From Caballeronia arationis (GTDB taxonomy: Bacteria > Pseudomonadota > Gammaproteobacteria > Burkholderiales > Burkholderiaceae): a stretch of DNA of 64,000 nucleotides. Position numbers and translations under genes: made by a program. The stretch spans positions 1 through 64,000 of the forward strand of contig NZ_FCOG02000013.1 in the NCBI RefSeq assembly GCF_001544975.2, read 5' to 3'. Each line of letters begins with the position of its first letter. The first letter of the stretch is position 1. Below, in pieces: positions 8,192 to 17,348 of this stretch. Under the pieces are notes generated by a model that was not told the origin of the DNA, ran no database searches, and saw nothing but the letters and a program-made list of their open reading frames with translations.

Positions 8192-9112
8192 ATGATGACT
8201 GGTGCGGATCCCATCCGCGCCGCCGAGGCGGTCCGGCGCTTCAATCACTTCTATGCGCGCTACACGGGTGCCTTGCAGGAGCGTCTCCGCCAGAGCTTTT
8301 TTTCGACGGCGGAAGTGCGGGTCCTCCAGGTGCTCATGTACGAGCCATCGCAGACGGCGGCGCAGGTCGCGCGCAGCCTGGGGCTCGACACCGGCTATCT
8401 GAGCCGGCTATTGAGCAAGTTCGAACGCAACGGATTCCTCGTGCGGCGCCCCACGATCGACGACGCCCGCAAACACTTCCTGATCCTGACAGCGGCAGGC
8501 CGCGCGGCCTTCGACGAAATCGGCGCGGGCAGCTTCGGCGAGATATCGGCAGCGCTCGATCGCTTTACTGAAGGCGAACGCGCGCAACTTATCTCTTCGA
8601 TGGCGGATATCGAACGCCTGCTCTCGCCTCCCGTCGATCAGGAACGCGTGCGCCTGCGCAACCCGCGCCACGGCGACTTCGGCTGGATCGTCGAGCGCTG
8701 CGCCCAGTTTGTTCCGCATGACAAGGCCAGTCCGGACATCGAAGCGCGCGCGGCGTCGGTCATTACGCGCTTTCTCGACACGCCGCATGGCGCGACTCAC
8801 GACGCGCGGCGCGCTGTGTGCTGGATCGCCGAACAGGACCATGGCTCGCGGATCGGTGCCGCGATGCTGATGCGTGTGTCGGAAAGGCTCGCGCGCATCG
8901 AACTGCTATTTGTGGAGCCGGGCGCGCGCCGGCATGGGCTTGGCTCGCGTCTCGTCGAGGCGTGTTCGCGGTTTGCATTCGACGCGGGCTACGAGCAACT
9001 GTCCTGCTCATTCGACGAAGCCCACGCCGATCTTCGCGGGTTCGTCGTGAGCCGTGGATTCGCATCTGCGAACGACGGCTGGCGACGTTCGCTCTCTTCC
9101 GTCGACGCATAA
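8192..9112 (+). CDS. MarR-GNAT fusion: HTH regulator with N-acetyltransferase domain
   Basis: 306 residues. The N-terminal half is a MarR winged helix (STAEVRVLQVLMYEPSQTAAQVA, then GYLSRLLSKFERNGFLVRR and the wing DDARKHFLIL). About residues 155-300 are a GNAT domain, with the acetyl-CoA loop in EPGARRHGLGSRLVEA. Such fusions are widespread in Proteobacteria and Actinobacteria; most have no known substrate. The tandem ATGATG allows a start at 8192 or 8195. It is transcribed away from nagR and is not obviously part of its operon. Function beyond the domain architecture is unknown. Confidence 0.88.
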   Translation: MMTGADPIRAAEAVRRFNHFYARYTGALQERLRQSFFSTAEVRVLQVLMYEPSQTAAQVARSLGLDTGYLSRLLSKFERNGFLVRRPTIDDARKHFLILTAAGRAAFDEIGAGSFGEISAALDRFTEGERAQLISSMADIERLLSPPVDQERVRLRNPRHGDFGWIVERCAQFVPHDKASPDIEARAASVITRFLDTPHGATHDARRAVCWIAEQDHGSRIGAAMLMRVSERLARIELLFVEPGARRHGLGSRLVEACSRFAFDAGYEQLSCSFDEAHADLRGFVVSRGFASANDGWRRSLSSVDA

Positions 9113-9113
9113 A

Positions 9114-9138
9114 AAATGGTGCCCGTGAGGCGCCATTT
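9114..9138. terminator. Terminator between convergent genes
   Basis: A 10-bp stem AAATGGTGCC / GGCGCCATTT (one G-U type pair) with loop CGTGA lies directly after the MarR-GNAT stop, flanked by an A run on the left and T-containing sequence on the right. It can serve both that gene and the convergent metQ. Confidence 0.7.
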
Positions 9139-9158
9139 GTCCTGCCGTCTGAGTCGAC

Positions 9159-9971
9159 TCAGAACGAGGGCACGATCGAACCCTTGAACTCCGTCTTCAG
9201 GAACTGACGCACGTCTTCAGACTGGTACGCGGCGACCAGCTTCTTCACCCACGGCTGGTCCTTGTCTTTCGCGCGCACTGCGATCAGGTTCGCGTACGGG
9301 CTGTGCACGTCTTCGAGTGCGATGGCGTCCTTGCCCGGCTGAAGACCGGCGGCCAGCGCGAAGTTCGTGTTGATCGCCGCGGCGTCGACATCCGCGAGCG
9401 TGCGCGGCAACTGCGCGGCATCGAGTTCGACGAGCTTGATCTTCTTCGGATTCTCGGCGACGTCGAGCGGCGTTGCGTTGCTGCCGTTCGTGCCCGCGCC
9501 GGCCTTCAGTTTGATCACGCCTTGCGCCTGCAAGAGCAGCAGCGCGCGATTTTCGTTCGACGGATCGTTCGGGACCGCGACCTTCGCGCCCTGCGGCAGA
9601 TCCTTCACCGACTTCACTTTCTTCGAATAGACGCCGAGCGGCGAGATGTATGTCAGTCCGGCGTTGACAAGCTTGTAGCCGCGCTGCTTGACCTGGCTGT
9701 CGAGATACGGCCGGTGCTGGAAGCTGTTCGCGTCGAGATCGCCCGCGTCGAGCGCGGCGTTCGGCTGCACGTAGTCGTTGAATTCGACGACCTTCACGTC
9801 GAGGCCGTCGCGCTTCGCAACCTTCTGCACGACTTGCCAGATTTGCGCGTCGGGACCGCTGATCGTGCCGACCTTGATGACTTTTCCTTCGGCATAGGCG
9901 CCTGCGCTCGAGCAAAGCGCGGCCGACACGGTGATGAGGGAAAGGGCTTTGAGCAAATGTCTGCGCTGCAT
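9159..9971 (-). CDS. metQ: MetQ/NlpA-family substrate-binding protein
   Basis: 270-residue periplasmic binding protein of a methionine-type ABC importer. Residues 1-28 look like a Sec signal peptide (MQRRHLLKALSLI...) with a likely signal-peptidase I site after AYA; there is no proper lipobox, so it may be soluble rather than a lipoprotein. Family blocks are KVIKVGTISGPDAQIWQVVQ, NDYVQPNAALDAGDLDANSFQH and VPNDPSNENRALLLLQ. The start at 9971 gives the family length; the frame extends upstream without similarity. No metN or metI is adjacent, so it must work with a transporter encoded elsewhere. D- or L-methionine is the presumed ligand; other amino acids are possible. Confidence 0.9.
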   Translation of the reverse strand: MQRRHLLKALSLITVSAALCSSAGAYAEGKVIKVGTISGPDAQIWQVVQKVAKRDGLDVKVVEFNDYVQPNAALDAGDLDANSFQHRPYLDSQVKQRGYKLVNAGLTYISPLGVYSKKVKSVKDLPQGAKVAVPNDPSNENRALLLLQAQGVIKLKAGAGTNGSNATPLDVAENPKKIKLVELDAAQLPRTLADVDAAAINTNFALAAGLQPGKDAIALEDVHSPYANLIAVRAKDKDQPWVKKLVAAYQSEDVRQFLKTEFKGSIVPSF

Positions 9972-10140
9972 GGTGTTCTCGCTTCGATACATGATGACGG
10001 GTACTTCGCCTGAGGCCGCGGATATTCGCACACTCGTGGTGCAAACGGAAATACGCGATTGGAATGTCGTTATTCCGACGCCGGCGTGAAAGGCACCGTC
10101 CGGCTTAAAATCGTCACACATCCAAACCGGAACGACCGAC

Positions 10141-10437
10141 ATGTACGTCATCAATCTGCGCTATACGGGCGCGCTTGCCGAGATCGACGATGCACTCGAT
10201 GCGCATCGCGTCTTCCTCGAACGCCAGTTTGCCGCGGGCATTTTCTTCGCCGCGGGTCCGAAGGTGCCACGCGACGGCGGGATCATCCTGGCATCGGCGA
10301 TCGATCGCGACCGGCTCGATTCGATCCTCGCCGAGGATCCGTTCGCGATACAGAAGCTCGCGCACTACGAAGTGATCGAGTTCAAGGCGACACGGCTCGC
10401 GCCGGGCCTGAACCTGCCGTCGCCCCAGGGCGCGTAA
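10141..10437 (+). CDS. YciI-family protein
   Basis: 98-residue small cytoplasmic protein of the YCII (ferredoxin-like alpha/beta barrel) superfamily. It begins MYVINLRYTGALAEIDDALDAHR, with the conserved His in DAHRVFLERQF and the Asp-containing turn SILAEDPFA that are typical of this fold. Known members include 5-chloro-hydroxyhydroquinone dehydrochlorinase; most are of unknown function. It stands alone between metQ (divergent) and cyoD (convergent), with a strong terminator right behind it. No specific reaction can be assigned. Confidence 0.87.
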   Translation: MYVINLRYTGALAEIDDALDAHRVFLERQFAAGIFFAAGPKVPRDGGIILASAIDRDRLDSILAEDPFAIQKLAHYEVIEFKATRLAPGLNLPSPQGA

Positions 10438-10440
10438 ACG

Positions 10441-10469
10441 AAAGAAGGCGGCCGATGGCCGCCTTCTTT
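10441..10469. terminator. Bidirectional terminator YciI / cyoD
   Basis: Perfect 13-bp inverted repeat AAAGAAGGCGGCC / GGCCGCCTTCTTT with a 3-base loop, between the convergent stops of the YciI gene and cyoD. The A/T-rich ends of the stem supply a U-rich tail in both directions. Confidence 0.85.
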
Positions 10470-10492
10470 CACGAGACGCTCGCGTTACCCGG

Positions 10493-10825
10493 TTATCGCG
10501 ACATCATGTTCATCGACACGTTGTGCATGACCCACATCGTGCCCACGATCAGGAACGCCGCCGCAAGCACGGTATAGCCGAACGCGATCAGATTCCAGCG
10601 TTGCGCCCGCGACGTGTTCATGTGCAGGAAATACACCAGATGGACGACGATCTGCACGAAGGCCAGCGCGCCGAGCACGAGTAGCGCGGTATCGGGCGGC
10701 AGCACGCCCTTGATGACGAGGCCAAACGCGGCCGCGGTGAGCAGCACCGAAAGCACGAAGCCGACGACATAGCTGCCGAGCGTGCCGTGTCCGTGGTCCG
10801 CCGTTGAAGAGTGCGTATGAGTCAT
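10493..10825 (-). CDS. cyoD: Cytochrome o ubiquinol oxidase subunit IV
   Basis: 110-residue inner-membrane subunit of the bo3-type quinol oxidase, with three predicted spans (about 18-40, 46-66, 78-102) and the family block LVYFLHMNTSRAQRWNLIAF. The N-terminus is His-rich. It starts at the base next to the cyoC stop (10826), in a tight four-gene operon. Subunit IV helps assembly and stability of the enzyme. Confidence 0.96.
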   Translation of the reverse strand: MTHTHSSTADHGHGTLGSYVVGFVLSVLLTAAAFGLVIKGVLPPDTALLVLGALAFVQIVVHLVYFLHMNTSRAQRWNLIAFGYTVLAAAFLIVGTMWVMHNVSMNMMSR

Positions 10826-11434
10826 TTAGATCACGCTCGCGAGATAGACGAAGGTAAAGACACCGATCCACACGATATCCAGGAAGTGCCAGAAAAGACT
10901 CAGGCACGTCAGCCGACGGATTTCACGCTCGGACAGTTCCGGGTTGCAGATGACCTGCGCGGCGAGCACGGCCATCCATACGAGGCCGAGCGTCACATGC
11001 AGGCCGTGCGTGCCCAAAAGCGTGAAGAACGACGACAGGAACGCGCTGCGGCCGGGGCCGAAGCCCTCGTCAAGCAGATGTCCGAATTCGCGGAATTCCA
11101 GCCAGAGGAACCCGAGACCCAGCAGGAAGGTGATCGCGAGCCACATCAGCACCGTGCCGCTCTTGCGACGGTGCGCGCCGAGCATCGCGAAGCCGAAGGT
11201 GATGCTGCTCAGGAGCAGCATCACGGTTTCGAGCGCGACGCCCTGGATATCGAAGAGCTCCTTGCCGCCTGGACCGCCTGCGAACTGATGCGCCATCACG
11301 CCGAACGTGGCGAACAGTGACGCGAAGATCACGCAGTCGGTCATCAGATACAGCCAGAAACCGAAGACCGAGTGCGACGGGACGTGTTCTTCGCCGGAAT
11401 CCAGCGGGTCCAGAACGAGAGTTTTCTGCAACAT
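10826..11434 (-). CDS. cyoC: Cytochrome o ubiquinol oxidase subunit III
   Basis: 202 residues with five membrane spans, a heme-copper oxidase subunit III (COX3 fold). Family blocks include VFGFWLYLMTDCVIFASLFA near the N-terminus and GTHGLHVTLGLVWM (about 140-153). The five-helix length separates it from the seven-helix cytochrome c oxidase subunit III at 19327-20184. Its ATG directly follows the cyoB stop (11435-11437), so translation is coupled. Confidence 0.96.
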   Translation of the reverse strand: MLQKTLVLDPLDSGEEHVPSHSVFGFWLYLMTDCVIFASLFATFGVMAHQFAGGPGGKELFDIQGVALETVMLLLSSITFGFAMLGAHRRKSGTVLMWLAITFLLGLGFLWLEFREFGHLLDEGFGPGRSAFLSSFFTLLGTHGLHVTLGLVWMAVLAAQVICNPELSEREIRRLTCLSLFWHFLDIVWIGVFTFVYLASVI

Positions 11435-13420
11435 TTAGCTGACCTCCACTGCCGCAAGCGCCGGACTGCGTTTTTCCTCGATCGAAAGGACCGTCGAAGC
11501 ATCGATGTAATGGCCGTCATTGCGACGGAAGCTGTAGCCGATCACCGTCACGGCAATGGCCACAAGCGCCGCAATAGCGAGCCACCAGATATGCCAGACC
11601 CCGGCAAAGCCCAGCGCAAGGCTAAACAAGCCGACAAACAATCCGGCGCTCGTGTTCGACGGCATGTGAATGTCGCGGTAGACCGTGTCACGTCCAAGGC
11701 CGTGGCCCGTTTCCTTCATGTGCGCGAACGCATCGAGTTCATGGACGACAGGCAGGTTTGCGAAGTTGTAGGCAGGCGGCGGCGATGTCGTCGCCCATTC
11801 GAGCGTGCGGCCGCCCCACGGATCGCCCGTTGCGTCGCGGTACTCAGGCAGATGGCGGTTGCGCACGCTCACCCACACTTGCGCGACCTGGAACACGACG
11901 CCCACTGCGATCAGGCCCGCACCGCACGCGGCTACGATCAGCCAGGGTTGCCAGGCGGGATTGTCGTAGTGGTTCATGCGTCGCATCATCCCCATGAAAC
12001 CGAGCACGTAAAGCGGCGTGAACGCGACGAAATACCCGACGAACCAGCACCAGAACGCGCACTTGCCGAGCTTCTCGTTGAGCTTGAATCCGAAAGCCTT
12101 CGGGAACCAGTAGTGAACGCCGGCGAGATACCCGAACACCACTCCTCCGATGATCGTGTTATGAAAGTGCGCCACCAGAAACAGCGTGTTGTGCAGCAGG
12201 AAGTCGGCGCCCGGAATCGCAAGCATCACGCCCGTCATGCCGCCGATCGTGAACGTCACCATGAAGCCGATGGTCCACAAAACGGGCGCCGTGAACTCCA
12301 GCCGGCCGCGATAGATCGTGAACAGCCAATTGAAGATCTTCACGCCGGTCGGAATGGCGATGATCATCGTCATAATGCCGAAGAAGGCGTTGACGTTCGC
12401 ACCCGAGCCCATCGTGAAGAAGTGATGCAGCCACACGAGGAACGCCAGAACCATGATCACGCACGACGCGTACACCATCGTGCGATAGCCGAACAAGGTC
12501 TTCTTGGCGAAGGTCGCCACCACTTCCGAATAGATGCCGAACGCCGGCAGCACGAGGATGTACACCTCCGGGTGTCCCCATGCCCAGATCAGGTTCAGAT
12601 AGACCATCGGATTGCCGCCGAGGTCGTTGGTGAAGAAGTGCATGCCCATATAGCGGTCGAGACCGAGCAGCGCCAGCGCGACCGTCAAGATCGGGAACGT
12701 CGCCATGATGAGCACGTTCGAGCAGAGCGCGGTCCACGTGAACACCGGCATCTTCATGAGCGTCATGCCGGGCGCGCGCATCTTGACGATCGTCACGAAG
12801 AAGTTGATCGCCGTGATGAGTGTGCCGACGCCGGACAGCTGCAAGCTCCAGAGGTAATAGTCGACCCCTACGCCCGGACTGTATTGCAACTCCGAAAGCG
12901 GCGGGTAGGCAAGCCATCCGGTTTGCGCGAATTCGCCGATCACGAGCGAGACGTTCATCAGGATCGCGGCGATCGCCGTCATCCAGAAGCTCAGCGAATT
13001 GAGGAACGGGAACGCGACATCGCGCGCGCCGATCTGCAATGGCACCACGAGATTGAAGAAGCCAACCATCAGCGCCATCGCCATGAAGAAGATCATGATG
13101 ACGCCATGCGCGGTGAAGATCTGATCGTAGTGATGCGGCGGCAGGAAGCCCGGATCGAGATAGGCGATGGCCTGCTGCGCACGCATCATCACGGCGTCGA
13201 TGAAGCCGCGCACCAGCATCAGCACGGCGACGACGCAATACATGACGCCGATGCGCTTGTGGTCGACGCTCGTCAGCCACTCCGTCCATAGCCATTTCCA
13301 CTTGCCGTAGACGGTAAGCGCGCCCCCTATGCCAAGCACCAGAAGCGCCATGAAGGCTGCGGCCCCCATGATGATCGGCTGATCGAAAGGGATCGCCGAT
13401 AGTGTGAGTTTTCCGAACAT
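11435..13420 (-). CDS. cyoB: Cytochrome o ubiquinol oxidase subunit I
   Basis: 661-residue catalytic subunit holding heme b, heme o and CuB; it reduces O2 to water and pumps protons. The fifteen-span length fits CyoB. Diagnostic blocks are [46 protein letters not shown] (the His-Tyr cross-link region) and [12 protein letters not shown] (heme ligands). It lies three bases after cyoA and abuts cyoC. It receives electrons from quinol, so it needs no CuA centre in subunit II, in agreement with CyoA here. Confidence 0.97.
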   Translation of the reverse strand: MFGKLTLSAIPFDQPIIMGAAAFMALLVLGIGGALTVYGKWKWLWTEWLTSVDHKRIGVMYCVVAVLMLVRGFIDAVMMRAQQAIAYLDPGFLPPHHYDQIFTAHGVIMIFFMAMALMVGFFNLVVPLQIGARDVAFPFLNSLSFWMTAIAAILMNVSLVIGEFAQTGWLAYPPLSELQYSPGVGVDYYLWSLQLSGVGTLITAINFFVTIVKMRAPGMTLMKMPVFTWTALCSNVLIMATFPILTVALALLGLDRYMGMHFFTNDLGGNPMVYLNLIWAWGHPEVYILVLPAFGIYSEVVATFAKKTLFGYRTMVYASCVIMVLAFLVWLHHFFTMGSGANVNAFFGIMTMIIAIPTGVKIFNWLFTIYRGRLEFTAPVLWTIGFMVTFTIGGMTGVMLAIPGADFLLHNTLFLVAHFHNTIIGGVVFGYLAGVHYWFPKAFGFKLNEKLGKCAFWCWFVGYFVAFTPLYVLGFMGMMRRMNHYDNPAWQPWLIVAACGAGLIAVGVVFQVAQVWVSVRNRHLPEYRDATGDPWGGRTLEWATTSPPPAYNFANLPVVHELDAFAHMKETGHGLGRDTVYRDIHMPSNTSAGLFVGLFSLALGFAGVWHIWWLAIAALVAIAVTVIGYSFRRNDGHYIDASTVLSIEEKRSPALAAVEVS

Positions 13421-13423
13421 GCG

Positions 13424-14314
13424 TTACCCCTGCGTTGCGCAGGCAGCATCCTTGAAGTCGAGGACGTTACCGTTGTTGTACTTTGCGATGATGTTGCGAA
13501 AGAGCTTCGAATCGACGGTCGAGAAATACCTGACCGGCTGGTTCGCGCTCGGCTGCGTCACGACGTTGTAGGCGTTCATGTCGAGACGGTCGGAGGAGGC
13601 CTTCACGCTCGCGACCCACGTGTCGAACTGAGCCGGCGTCTTGGCCAGCGCCCTGAACTTCATGTCGGAATACCCGTGTCCGCTGTAGTTGGCCGACACG
13701 CCGGCGAAATCGCCCGCATGGTCGGCGACGAGATGCAGACGCGTCTGCATGCCCGCCATCGCGTAGATCTGGCTGCCGAGCTGCGGGATGAAGAACGAAT
13801 TCATCACCGAATCGGACGTGATGCGGAAGTTGACTGGCGTGCCGACCGGAAACGCGAGCTGGTTGACCGTCGCGATGCCGAGATCCGGGTAGATGAAGAG
13901 CCACTTCCAGTCGAGCGCGACGACCTCGACGTTGATCGGCGCAACAGACGACTCGAGCGGCTTGTACGGATCGAGTTCGTGCGTCGTCTTCCATGTCAGG
14001 ATGCCGAGGAAGAGGATGATCAGCGTGGGAATGGTCCAGACGACGACTTCGATGGCCGTCGAGTGCGCCCACTTCGGCGCATAGACGGTGTTGCGATTGG
14101 ACGCACGATAACGCCACGCGAACGCGAGCGTCAGGATGATCACCGGTACGACGACGATGAGCATCGCGAGCGTCGCAGTGGTGATCAGTTCCTTCTCGGC
14201 GACCCCGACACTGCCTTTTGGATTCAGCAGATCCAGTTTGCTACATCCGGAGAGACATGAGATCAGTGCTACCGAGAAGGGAAGCAAGATCCCTCTTAAG
14301 AGTTTTCCGTTCAT
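13424..14314 (-). CDS. cyoA: Cytochrome o ubiquinol oxidase subunit II
   Basis: 296-residue lipoprotein subunit. The signal peptide ends in the lipobox LSGC (Cys 24); two spans follow (about 45-65 and 87-107), then a periplasmic cupredoxin domain. The CuA ligands of cytochrome c oxidase subunit II are missing (ANYSGHGYSDM where C-x3-C would be), which identifies a quinol oxidase. The C-terminal COX-aromatic-rich part (about 225-290) fits CyoA. I start at the ATG 14314 because the lipoprotein signal begins there. It heads the cyoABCD operon, with a FNR-like dyad 120 bases upstream. No cyoE follows cyoD. Confidence 0.95.
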   Translation of the reverse strand: MNGKLLRGILLPFSVALISCLSGCSKLDLLNPKGSVGVAEKELITTATLAMLIVVVPVIILTLAFAWRYRASNRNTVYAPKWAHSTAIEVVVWTIPTLIILFLGILTWKTTHELDPYKPLESSVAPINVEVVALDWKWLFIYPDLGIATVNQLAFPVGTPVNFRITSDSVMNSFFIPQLGSQIYAMAGMQTRLHLVADHAGDFAGVSANYSGHGYSDMKFRALAKTPAQFDTWVASVKASSDRLDMNAYNVVTQPSANQPVRYFSTVDSKLFRNIIAKYNNGNVLDFKDAACATQG

Positions 14315-14404
14315 ATCATTTGCCTGATCTTCATTGATTCGTTCCAGACGGGGAGAGATGCGCGATCCCACTGGGGAACGCGCTGCAAGGCGTTACAGCG
14401 CGAA

Positions 14405-14446
14405 ATTTTATGCAGGCCCACCGAGGCAGAAATTGACGCCGGTCAA
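14405..14446 (-). promoter_or_regulatory. Candidate cyo promoter with FNR/ANR-type box
   Basis: The 398-base gap 14315-14712 upstream of cyoA contains the perfect dyad TTGAC-GCCG-GTCAA at 14433-14446, the layout of CRP/FNR-superfamily sites (consensus TTGAT-N4-ATCAA). On the minus strand a TAAAAT -10 box lies at 14410-14405. Taking the start as 14398, the dyad is centred at -41.5, the class II activator position. The rest of the gap shows no gene and no obvious -35 box, as expected for an activator-dependent promoter. Function is inferred from geometry. Confidence 0.55.
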
Positions 14447-14712
14447 CATAACGACTGCGTCTAAACGCCCTAAATCGCGGGGTTTGTCTGAAGATCTTCT
14501 TAGAAGAGGGATGAGCGTCGCCATCCATGTAATTAGGATGTCTATATAAGATGGCCGCATTTGATCGAATGACGGGGCGGACACGCGCTCGCATCCGCGT
14601 CGTTACAAGCAGAAGAGATGGAATTGCCGTCGAATCGGCGATGATGGTTGTAGATCGAATTCGACCGACAACCTTGCGTGTCGCTGAGCCGTCATCCGGC
14701 GAACCGCTGCCC

Positions 14713-15315
14713 TCAGTCGAGCAGCAGTTTCAGATCGTGGACCCACGGCTGAACGCCCTGGCCATCCCGGGCAAAAAGTCGCAGCTTGCCTTCCGGATCG
14801 AAGACGTAGCTCGCGGCTGTGTGGTCCATCGTGTAGTCGCCCGGCGTCTTGCCCTGCGCCTTCGCGTAGTACACGCGGAAGTCCTTCGCGACCTTCGCGA
14901 GCTCCGCGTCGCTCGCAGGACGCAAGCCGATGTACGACGAATTGAACGCCGATACATACTGCCCGAGCAACTCGGGCGTATCGCGCGCGGGATCGACGGT
15001 GACCATCAGCACCTGTACGCGCTTGCCCTCGTCACCGAGTTGCTGCAGCGCCTGTGAAAGCTCGGCGAGCGTCGTCGGGCAGACGTCCGGGCAGTGAGTG
15101 TACCCAAAGAACAGAACGACGGCCTTGCCTTTGAAATCGGCGAGCGTGCGCGTCTTGCCCGACGTGTCGGGCAGCGAGAACGTGCTGCCGAATTGGGTAT
15201 TGCCGGTGATGTCGAGATTCTTGAAGTCGGGCGCCTTGTTGCACGCCGCCAGCAGCGCGGCACCGGCCAGCGCGAGCGCGATGCGCCCGAAGGTCCTGCG
15301 AGCCGGAACCGTCAT
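14713..15315 (-). CDS. SCO1/SenC-family copper chaperone lipoprotein
   Basis: 200 residues. A signal peptide with lipobox LAAC (Cys 25) anchors a thioredoxin-fold domain with the copper-binding CPDVC (C75, C79) and the distal His in YTMDHTAAS (H165). All three Sco copper ligands are present, so it should deliver Cu or reduce cysteines for the CuA site of CoxB. Its ATG overlaps the ctaB stop as ATGA, which implies coupling. It is the last gene of the ctaA-ctaB-sco unit. Confidence 0.94.
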   Translation of the reverse strand: MTVPARRTFGRIALALAGAALLAACNKAPDFKNLDITGNTQFGSTFSLPDTSGKTRTLADFKGKAVVLFFGYTHCPDVCPTTLAELSQALQQLGDEGKRVQVLMVTVDPARDTPELLGQYVSAFNSSYIGLRPASDAELAKVAKDFRVYYAKAQGKTPGDYTMDHTAASYVFDPEGKLRLFARDGQGVQPWVHDLKLLLD

Positions 15316-16217
15316 GCGCCGATCACCGTGCGCACGTAATGATCGACGAGCAGCGCGCCGAACAGCAGCGACAGGTACACGATCGAATAACGAAAGGTCT
15401 TGCGCGCGAGGGCGTCGGAGTATTCGCGATAGATCTTCCATGCGTAGCCGAGGAACACTGCGCCCAGCACCACCGCTGATGCCAGATAGATCACACCGCT
15501 CATGCCGGAAATGAACGGCATCATCGTGACGGCGAAGAGGATCACCGTGTAGAGGAAGATGTGCAGCCGCGTGTACTGTTCGCCGTGCGTGTTCGGCAGC
15601 ATCGGCAGGCCGGCGTTCTCGTAGTCCTTGCGGCGATAGAGCGCGAGCGCCCAGAAATGCGGCGGCGTCCACACGAAGATGATCAGCACGAGAATCCACG
15701 CGTCGCCGGGTACTGCGCCCGTCACGGCCGCCCAGCCGAGCGCCGGTGGCATCGCGCCCGACGCCCCGCCGATCACGATGTTCTGCGGCGTGTAAGGCTT
15801 GAGCAGCAGCGTATAGATCACCGCGTAGCCAACGAACGTCGCTACCGTGAGCCACATCGTCAGCGGATTGGTGAACGTGTAGAGCGTCGCCATGCCGGCG
15901 CCGCCGAGCACCGCCGAGAACAGCAGGATCTGCGTGGTCGTGATCTCGCCGCGCGCCGACGGACGCCACGACGTGCGCCGCATCATCGCATCGACTTTTT
16001 GTTCGACGAGACAGTTGATCGCGAACGCCGCGCCCGCCAGCAGCCAGATGCCGACTGTACCGCCGATCAAAACGGTCCACGGCACCATGCCGGGCGTCGC
16101 GAGAAACATTCCGATGACCGCGCAAAACACCGCAAGCTGCGTCACGCGCGGTTTCGTCAGCGCGAGATATTGCGAGAGGCGGTTACCGGAGGGAGAGGTG
16201 ATTGTCGTGCTTTCCAT
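15312..16217 (-). CDS. ctaB: Protoheme IX farnesyltransferase (heme O synthase)
   Basis: 301-residue UbiA-family prenyltransferase with about nine spans that attaches a farnesyl group to heme B. It has the aspartate-rich motif in [19 protein letters not shown] and the second conserved loop [15 protein letters not shown]. It lies between ctaA (9 bases upstream) and sco (4-base overlap). Because the cyo operon lacks its own cyoE, this enzyme probably provides heme O for cytochrome bo3 as well as the precursor of heme A. Confidence 0.96.
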   Translation of the reverse strand: MESTTITSPSGNRLSQYLALTKPRVTQLAVFCAVIGMFLATPGMVPWTVLIGGTVGIWLLAGAAFAINCLVEQKVDAMMRRTSWRPSARGEITTTQILLFSAVLGGAGMATLYTFTNPLTMWLTVATFVGYAVIYTLLLKPYTPQNIVIGGASGAMPPALGWAAVTGAVPGDAWILVLIIFVWTPPHFWALALYRRKDYENAGLPMLPNTHGEQYTRLHIFLYTVILFAVTMMPFISGMSGVIYLASAVVLGAVFLGYAWKIYREYSDALARKTFRYSIVYLSLLFGALLVDHYVRTVIGA

Positions 16218-16226
16218 GATTTGGAT

Positions 16227-17336
16227 TCACGCTGAAACGACGTCGCGCGCGGGAAGTACGGCGCGGCCGGGACGGCTGGAGGAGATTCGAAAGTTTAGCA
16301 TAACGAGCAGCAGCAACAGGATCGCCGCACCGCCGTTGTGCGCCACGGCGACCGGCAACGGCCATTGCAGAACGATGTTCGAGAGACCCGTCAGGAACTG
16401 CACGACGATCAGGAGAAGCACGGCGTTTGCGGGCGTGCGCAGCGATTCGAAACGACGCAGCCTGAACGCGAGCCACAGCGTGTAAAGCACCACGACCACA
16501 GCGAAACTACGGTGCGTCCAGTGGATCGCGACGAGCGCGTCCTGCGAGATCACATCGCCGTCGCCCGTCATGCCGAGTGCGCGCCACAGGTGAAAGCCGT
16601 GCTCGAAATTCATCGGCGGAACCCATTGGCCGGCACACAGCGGGAAGTCGGCGCACGCGAGCACCGCGTAATTGGTGCTGACCCAGCCGCCGAGCGCGAT
16701 TTGCACGATCAGCAACGCCAGCCCGAACAGCGCCGCCGGCATCCAGCGCGCGGCTTCGGGCTCGTGAACGGGAATCGGCGTTTGCCGCGCCGCAAGCCAG
16801 CCGAGCGCGCCGAGCAGCGCGAGCCCGAGCAGCAGATGCAGCGTGACGATGACCGGTTGAAGCTTCATCGTGACGGTCCACGCGCCGAACGCGCCCTGCA
16901 CGCAGATGAGGAGAAGAATGCCCGTCGGCCACCAGGGCGACACGTGCAGCGGCCGGCGCTTGAAACGCGCCGTCCACGCGATCACCACCTGCGCGATGAT
17001 CAGCACGCCGATCGCCATCGCGAAATAACGATGCAGCATCTCGATCCACGCCTTCACCATACTGACCGGACCGCTTGGCATCGCCTGATGGGCCGCTGCG
17101 ATCTGCGCATGCGCGATGAACGGCGACGACGTCCCGTAGCAACCCGGCCAGTCGGGACAGCCGAGGCCGGAATCGGTGAGACGCGTGAAGCCGCCGAACA
17201 TGATCAGATCGAGCGTGAGAAACGTCGTCAGCCAGACGAGCTTGCGGAATTTGTTGTCGTCGGCCTTGACCCAGACGTATGAGAGCGGCAAAAGCGCGAT
17301 ACAGAGGCCGATCAGGCCGAGTTGCAATACGAACAT
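16227..17336 (-). CDS. ctaA: Heme A synthase (COX15/CtaA)
   Basis: 369-residue inner-membrane enzyme with about eight spans that oxidises heme O to heme A for the aa3 oxidase. Conserved blocks are GGFTRLTDSGLGCPDWPGCYG (cysteine pair on a periplasmic loop), EMLHRYFAMAIG (His), VIVTLHLLLG (His), AIHWTHRSFAVV (His) and VAHNGGAAIL (His). It lies 12 bases after the Sco-like gene and 9 bases before ctaB. Confidence 0.95.
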   Translation of the reverse strand: MFVLQLGLIGLCIALLPLSYVWVKADDNKFRKLVWLTTFLTLDLIMFGGFTRLTDSGLGCPDWPGCYGTSSPFIAHAQIAAAHQAMPSGPVSMVKAWIEMLHRYFAMAIGVLIIAQVVIAWTARFKRRPLHVSPWWPTGILLLICVQGAFGAWTVTMKLQPVIVTLHLLLGLALLGALGWLAARQTPIPVHEPEAARWMPAALFGLALLIVQIALGGWVSTNYAVLACADFPLCAGQWVPPMNFEHGFHLWRALGMTGDGDVISQDALVAIHWTHRSFAVVVVLYTLWLAFRLRRFESLRTPANAVLLLIVVQFLTGLSNIVLQWPLPVAVAHNGGAAILLLLLVMLNFRISSSRPGRAVLPARDVVSA

Positions 17337-17348
17337 TCTTCTAAACCC

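Noticed and set aside
8192..9112. Two separate genes (marR and a GNAT gene) joined by a sequencing error
   Set aside because: The frame is continuous with a natural linker, and MarR-GNAT fusions of this length are a known architecture.
14315..14712. A gene in the gap between sco and cyoA
   Set aside because: Frames there (about 60-90 codons) lack ribosome sites and family similarity; the gap is better explained as the cyo control region.
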